Assembly (NCBI GenBank): GCA_022702705.1
Contig: CM040423.1
Coordinates: 44,651,575 to 44,715,574, forward strand
Origin: Papilionanthe hookeriana x Papilionanthe teres
Taxonomy: Eukaryota > Streptophyta > Magnoliopsida > Asparagales > Orchidaceae
Direction of reading: 5' to 3'
DNA length: 64,000 nucleotides
The stretch's first letter is position 1. Every line of letters starts with the position of its first letter. The position numbers and the translations under genes are program-made. Below, piece after piece: positions 59,287-64,000 of the stretch. Below the pieces are notes generated by a model. The model was not told the DNA's origin and made no database searches. It saw only the letters and a list, made by a program, of their open reading frames with translations.

Positions 59287-59581
59287 GGGCTTCCAAACAC
59301 CGCCTTAGAGTCCAGTGGCATCTAGATAAATTACATAAAATATAGGGTATTTTATCAACGAGGTCAGGACGCTGGGCACAGAAGCTGACAGCTTCCCACG
59401 TGGATCCGACGTGTGCATGATGATGTGGCTATCCCTGCCAGGTCCTACTCTGTTGTTGTTAAAGCCCACGCTCCTTTCTTGTTTCCAGTGCTAACGGTCG
59501 ACTCGCACAACCTAGAAAGCTGAAGCAAATTCAATTTTTTTTGTAGATCGCCGGAGAATTGGGGCTCGGTGGCCGGATAAA

Positions 59582-62416
59582 ATGGCGGAGGGCGGCGGGA
59601 GAAAGCTGGTCGTTGAAATATTGAATGCGCGGAACCTAATGCCCAAGGATGGGCAGGGATCGGCGAGCGCGTACGTGATGGTGGACTTCGACGGACAACG
59701 CCGGCGAACAAAGACGAAGCACAGAGATCTTCACCCGAAGTGGGAGGAGAAGCTTGAATTCGTTGTTCAAGACCCTGAATCTTTGGCTTCTGAGAACCTG
59801 GAACTCAACGTCTACCATGACAAGAAGAACGCCCGCCGGAGTACTTTTCTCGGAAAGGTTAAGATCTCTGGTTCCAGCTTCGTGAAACAGGGAGATGAGA
59901 CGCTGATCTACTACCCGTTAGAAAAAAGGAGCGTTTTTTCGCAGGTTAAGGGTGAGATTGGTCTCATGGTCTATTATGTTGACGATGATCCTTCACAGCC
60001 AGTGGAGGAGGAGACGGCGGAGAAACCGCCGGATGAGAAAGATGTAGAACAGAAACCGCCTGAGGAGGAAAAGGTGAAGCAGGAGGTGCAGGTGACAATG
60101 CATTCGCATCATTCACGTTTCAATGATCTTGAAAGCAAGCTTGCTGGCAGCGAGCGCGCCGGCGTTTCTTACGACCTAGTTGACCGTATCCCCTACCTCT
60201 TCGTCCGCATTTTAAAGGCAAAGCACGCAGACAAGGCAGACGACAACGACCCTAAGGTCGATCGATTTGTATTTGCTAAAATCGTGATCGGTAGTCAATC
60301 CGTCAAGACAAGAACAGTAACAGTGAGGTTAAACTCGTCGGAATGGGATCAAGTTTTCGCCTTTCATAAAGAGAGCCTCAATTCCGCATTTATAGATATC
60401 TCCGTCCACGAAGAAAAGAAAAACGGAGATGATATCACTGAAGGCCCGAGTCTCGGCGCCGTCTTCTTCGATCTCTCAGAAATTCCGAATCGCTCGCCGC
60501 CCGACAGTCCCCTCGCACCGCAATGGTACACACTAGAAAGCTCCTCGCAGCAGTGTTCAGCAAACACAGACGTGATGCTTGCCATCTGGATCGGCACACA
60601 GGCCGACGAAGCCTTCCTCGAAGCATGGCAGTCCGATTGCGGCGGTTTCCTCATCCATACCCGCTCAAAAGCCTATCTTTCTCCAAAACTCTGGTACCTT
60701 CGTCTCACCGTCATCCAAACCCAAGATCTCCGTCTTGCCATCATCCCCGACTCAAAACCCCGCAACACTGAACTATTCGTCGTGGCCCAGCTCGGCAGTC
60801 AGGTCTTCAAAACAGCTAAAGCCCTCCTCTGCTTCTCCTCCTCAACTGCCAACCCTAGCTGGCACGAAGACCTCATCTTTATCGCCACCGAACCCTTCGA
60901 CCCCTTCCTCACCATCTCCGTCGAAGACGCTATCGCCGCTCAACCCGTCGGCAATGCAAAACTACACCTTTCCACCATCCCCCGTCGCGTAGACGAACGC
61001 GCAGAACCACCTTCCCTCTGGCTCAACCTCTCCGGCGACACATCCCGCCCCTACGCCGGCCGCCTCCAGGTTCGCGTCTGCCTCGAAGGCGGCTACCATG
61101 TCCTCGACGAAGCCGCTCATGCCTCCAGCGATGTACGAGCCGCATCCAAGAAGCTCTCGAAGCCCCCCATCGGCCTCCTCGAAGTCGGCGTTCGGGGAGC
61201 CTCCAACCTCGTCCCTGTAAAGCTGGCCAAAGACGGCGCCTCTGGTTCAACCGATGCATACGTCGTCCTGAAGTACGGCCCAAAGTGGGCGCGAACTCGC
61301 ACCGTTCTTCATGAATTCAATCCTCGCTGGAATGAACAGTACACATGGGATGTTTTCGACCCCTGCACTACCCTCACCATTGCCGTCTTCGACAACTCTC
61401 GTGCTTCCGACGTCGCTGCAAGCAAGCCGGCAAGAGACTCCCTTATCGGAAAACTCCGCGTCCGCCTCTCCACCCTCGATACAAACCGCGTTTACATCTC
61501 CTCTTACCCGTTGACATTGCTGACTCCACTCGGCGCGAAGAAAATGGGAGAGCTTGAGCTCGCCATTCGCTTCACCTGCAACACCTGGTTCGGTTTAATC
61601 CAAACCTACACAACCCCGATGCTGCCACGAATGCACTACGTGCGTCCTCTTGGTACGGCGCAGCAGGACGTGCTCCGGCGAACTGCAGCGAGGGCGGTGG
61701 CGGGGCGGTTAGCGCGATCAGAGCCGCCGCTGGGGCCGGAGGTGGTGCACCACATGCTTGACGCAGAGGCCTACAAGTGGAGCATGCGCCGGAGCAAGGC
61801 CAACTGGTTCCGGCTCGTCGGATGCCTCTCGCACGCCGCAGCGGCGGCGCGGTGGCTCCAAGAAGTTCGCACCTGGACCCACCCGACGACCACGGTTCTG
61901 GTCTATGCACTGGTTCTGGCGGCGGTGACGTGGCCGGGAATGATAATCCCTGCGGCGCTGCTGTTGTTCAGCGCGGTGGTGGCGTGGAGGTACAGGAAAC
62001 GAGCTGTCGGTTCGGGAGGAATGGACACGTGGCTGTCCTGCGTGGAACGGGTGGGGATTGACGAGCTGGACGAGGAGTTTGATGAGATACCGAGTGGGAG
62101 GACGGCGGAGGTGGTACGAGAAAGGTACGATAGGCTGCGGGTGGTGGCGGGGAGAGCGCAGGGGTTGCTCGGCGACTTGGCGGCGCAAGGGGAGAGAGTG
62201 GAGGGGCTGCTGACGTGGAGGGATCGGAGAGCGACGGGGATGTTTGTTGCGGGTTGTGTGGCGGCGGCGGTGATGTTCTATGTTGTGCCGTTTAAGGTAG
62301 TGGTGTTGAGTTGGGGGTTTTACTACCTGCGGCATCCGAGGTTTCGGGGAGATATGCCGGCGGCGGGATTTAATTTTTTCAAGCGGCTGCCGTCGATGGC
62401 GGATCGGATTCTGTGA
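59582..62416 (+). CDS. Multiple C2 domain and transmembrane protein (MCTP, QUIRKY-like), 944 aa
   Basis: An intronless gene for a plant MCTP, a membrane tether at ER-plasma-membrane contacts and plasmodesmata. Domains: C2A about 5-130 (KLVVEILNARNLMPKDGQGS), an acidic Pro/Glu linker about 140-185, C2B about 205-330, C2C about 368-505, C2D about 530-665 (PPIGLLEVGVRGASNLVPVK; STDAYVVLKYGPKWARTRTV), then the PRT_C region with hydrophobic blocks at about 763-802 and 880-912. Typical family blocks are present: SPLAPQWYTLE, LWYLRLTVIQTQDL, CLEGGYHVLDEAAH, EPPLGPEVVHHMLD and DELDEEFDEIPS. It ends FFKRLPSMADRIL, the usual terminus. Its length and four C2 domains fit the QUIRKY/MCTP15-17 group, with a linker shorter than QUIRKY's. 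Codons in the second half are strongly GC-rich compared with the flanks. Intact; the start is supported by MAEGGGRKLVVE. Confidence 0.96.
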   Translation: MAEGGGRKLVVEILNARNLMPKDGQGSASAYVMVDFDGQRRRTKTKHRDLHPKWEEKLEFVVQDPESLASENLELNVYHDKKNARRSTFLGKVKISGSSFVKQGDETLIYYPLEKRSVFSQVKGEIGLMVYYVDDDPSQPVEEETAEKPPDEKDVEQKPPEEEKVKQEVQVTMHSHHSRFNDLESKLAGSERAGVSYDLVDRIPYLFVRILKAKHADKADDNDPKVDRFVFAKIVIGSQSVKTRTVTVRLNSSEWDQVFAFHKESLNSAFIDISVHEEKKNGDDITEGPSLGAVFFDLSEIPNRSPPDSPLAPQWYTLESSSQQCSANTDVMLAIWIGTQADEAFLEAWQSDCGGFLIHTRSKAYLSPKLWYLRLTVIQTQDLRLAIIPDSKPRNTELFVVAQLGSQVFKTAKALLCFSSSTANPSWHEDLIFIATEPFDPFLTISVEDAIAAQPVGNAKLHLSTIPRRVDERAEPPSLWLNLSGDTSRPYAGRLQVRVCLEGGYHVLDEAAHASSDVRAASKKLSKPPIGLLEVGVRGASNLVPVKLAKDGASGSTDAYVVLKYGPKWARTRTVLHEFNPRWNEQYTWDVFDPCTTLTIAVFDNSRASDVAASKPARDSLIGKLRVRLSTLDTNRVYISSYPLTLLTPLGAKKMGELELAIRFTCNTWFGLIQTYTTPMLPRMHYVRPLGTAQQDVLRRTAARAVAGRLARSEPPLGPEVVHHMLDAEAYKWSMRRSKANWFRLVGCLSHAAAAARWLQEVRTWTHPTTTVLVYALVLAAVTWPGMIIPAALLLFSAVVAWRYRKRAVGSGGMDTWLSCVERVGIDELDEEFDEIPSGRTAEVVRERYDRLRVVAGRAQGLLGDLAAQGERVEGLLTWRDRRATGMFVAGCVAAAVMFYVVPFKVVVLSWGFYYLRHPRFRGDMPAAGFNFFKRLPSMADRIL

Positions 62417-62614
62417 GGGGAGGAGGGAAAGTATTTTGATTTAATTTATTTTTTTAATGTTTGTTTTTGGGACAGTGTTTAATGTATTTTAGGTAATAAT
62501 AATTAAGGAGCTTAATAATGTTCATTTGGAGCAGTAGTGCTGAGTTTAGAGTTTGAACTATATTTTAATGATGGTTTTTTTAATGCTTTGTTAAGGGGTT
62601 ATTCTTTTTGGACG

Positions 62615-62759
62615 AAATATTGCATCCAGACTTCGTAGGTGCGGAGGCGAATTGCGGGGCGTCACATGACAAGTGGGCCCGCTACCATATACTGTCATTG
62701 GCCAGTGTATGGAGCCACTTGACGCAATTTGCCTCGGCATGCATGCGGATGTAATATTT
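62615..62759. mobile_element. Small MITE 200 bp downstream of MCTP
   Basis: Inverted ends AAATATTGCATCC and GGATGTAATATTT continue inward as matching GAGGCGAATTGCG / CGCAATTTGCCTC and CAAGTGG / CCACTTG pairs, giving an imperfect inverted repeat over most of the 145 bp. No target duplication seen. It may lie in the MCTP 3' UTR or just past it and could form a strong RNA stem. Confidence 0.7.
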
Positions 62760-64000
62760 TATCATTTGGAGGGGGCGCTCTAAAGATTTTGTCAAGAATT
62801 TGTAATCTAATCTGTATTTAGTTCTATATATAATTAGATAATATATGATTAAAGAGAAGGATAAACCCTAAACTTAAACCCTATACCCTTTATAAAATCA
62901 TTACATTTTGTCTCACATCCCAACTCATGCAATCATTTATGGTGTTTATGGTTTTGGCTTTTTGATATTTTTTGGTTTGAGTAAAATTACAAGGGGAGGA
63001 GAAATACTAATTAAATACATTAGTTATTTAAAAAGATTTTTATTTAAGAAAATTGTTAGCATTTATGATTTTATTTAAACACTTGACATGTGCTTAATTA
63101 GTTTTTTGTATTGTTAATTCACGATTAATTTGATATTAATTTATTCAAATTAGTACACTATCAATAAAATTTATTTAATCAGTATTTATTCGAATTTTTT
63201 AGAAAACTAAAATTCATTAATAATTAAATTTTAAAGTATATAATGAATTTATTATCAATTCTAAAACAACAATATTGTTGAGTTTTAAGTGAGTATATTA
63301 TCCAATCACAAAATTTTATATTTCATGGTTATAAATATTATAATCACGGAGCACCAAAACATTCAATCTAGTTCATTAAACAATTAAGTATATACAAAAA
63401 TATACAGGCTTATTCAATTAATTAATTAAAAGATCATTAATAAACTCTAATTCAGCTAAATTACAATTGACTTATCAAACACATTACACATTAGATTTAA
63501 ATTTTACATTTAAGATTATGGCTATGGCAGACTTACAATGAATAAAAGAATTTGTATGAGAGAAAGTGAGCACAACTCGATTGCTAATTTCTATGAAATG
63601 TATTAGTTCACTAAAATATTAAAAAGTATAATTTTGGTTAAATTTAAATGTTGTGAATATATTAAATTTATAATAGGACTTAATGTAGATTACAATGAAC
63701 TCATTGAAATTGAACAGCTCATCAAGTTTATGTATATGGTATTGTTGGCAATTGGATGAGAATGGAGATTTAGGAGATCATGTGAACCATCAAGGGTAAA
63801 ACTAGCCTCTTTTTTTTAGAGAGCGGAGGGTTTTGACGTGGGAGAGGGTAAGATAATGAAGAGCAAAATGATATTTTAGGAGGGAAAAATTAAAAATTCA
63901 TAAGGGGTAAAAGATCAAATTGCCCTCCCACATAAACTAAAATCTGAATGTGAACGAGGCAAACAATTTAGGCAATGTAACTAGAGAGCAACATCATGAT
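62760..64000. other. AT-rich 3' flank, no gene recognised
   Basis: Very AT-rich DNA to the window end. No ORF, RNA gene or repeat family member was identified. Confidence 0.6.

Larger units (their letters stand above)
51771..59304 (-). mobile_element. PIF/Harbinger DNA transposon, 7.5 kb, decayed
   Basis: The left end is GGGCCTGTTTGGAAGC; the inverted right end is GGCGGTGTTTGGAAGC, matching at 13 of 16 positions. TTA lies directly outside both (51768-51770 and 59305-59307), the 3-bp TTA/TAA duplication characteristic of PIF/Harbinger. Between them, both genes expected of the superfamily are on the minus strand: a transposase (52906-54226) and a Myb/SANT protein (54545-55395). Both are broken. 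The element is longer than usual because it also holds an LTR-like fragment and the CAC satellite (55590-58156). An alternative is two overlapping elements whose ends pair by chance; the TSD plus TIR plus gene content favour one. Confidence 0.55.

Noticed and set aside
58942..59321. Overlapping Arg/Ser/Pro-rich frames on both strands
   Set aside because: Several frames are open together in a GC-rich transposon end; no motif or splice context supports a gene.
61718..62335. 205-codon minus-strand frame inside MCTP
   Set aside because: It is an antisense shadow of the GC-rich MCTP coding sequence, with His/Arg/Pro-biased composition.

Overview
The window is plant nuclear DNA, from a flowering plant. 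The evidence is spliced genes with GT-AG introns, a plant-type intron-containing tRNA-Tyr, plant-specific protein families (a GPI-anchored GH17/X8 glucanase, CCX exchangers, an MCTP protein), and very AT-rich intergenic DNA full of LINE, Copia, Ty3, hAT, PIF/Harbinger and MITE remnants. I cannot place it below the level of angiosperm from sequence alone. Five protein genes look intact: TATA-binding protein (TBP; minus strand, 8 coding exons, 1684-8375), a beta-1,3-glucanase (minus, 2 exons, 26066-27805), two intronless cation/calcium exchangers (CCX; minus, 33131-34774 and 38643-40394, a diverged tandem pair with a tRNA-Tyr between them), and an intronless four-C2-domain MCTP/QUIRKY-like protein (plus, 59582-62416). 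They are unrelated single-promoter genes, not an operon or cluster; only the CCX pair is related by descent. Layout: 0-9 kb holds an RTE LINE end and TBP, whose 3.7-kb fourth intron carries an RTE LINE relic containing a ~710-bp tandem duplication. 9.2-14 kb is nested retroelements: a 1-kb solo LTR interrupted by a 1.66-kb gag/protease-only Copia element, both with perfect 5-bp target duplications, then Ty3 protease and LTR-like relics. 15-18.5 kb holds a duplicated unidentified coding-like block beside a second, diverged copy of the TBP promoter/leader, same strand. 18.6-25.5 kb holds MITEs, another RTE LINE, an unexplained GC-richer coding-like patch and a mitochondrial-carrier pseudo-exon. 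28-33 kb holds MITEs, a hAT-type element with an 8-bp target duplication, and LTR fragments. 42-48 kb holds gene-fragment and Copia pol relics, the latter split by a second solo LTR of the same family. 51.8-59.3 kb appears to be one 7.5-kb PIF/Harbinger element (TTA duplications, decayed transposase and Myb/SANT ORFs) that contains a 2.5-kb G-poor CAC-rich satellite. Two MITE families stand out: one with ~60-bp terminal inverted repeats, present in about ten full or partial copies, and one whose ends are near-perfect 20- to 32-bp palindromes. The most interesting observations are the CAC satellite inside the Harbinger element, the duplicated TBP promoter next to a different first exon, and these MITE families. 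No new defence, toxin or biosynthetic system is evident.
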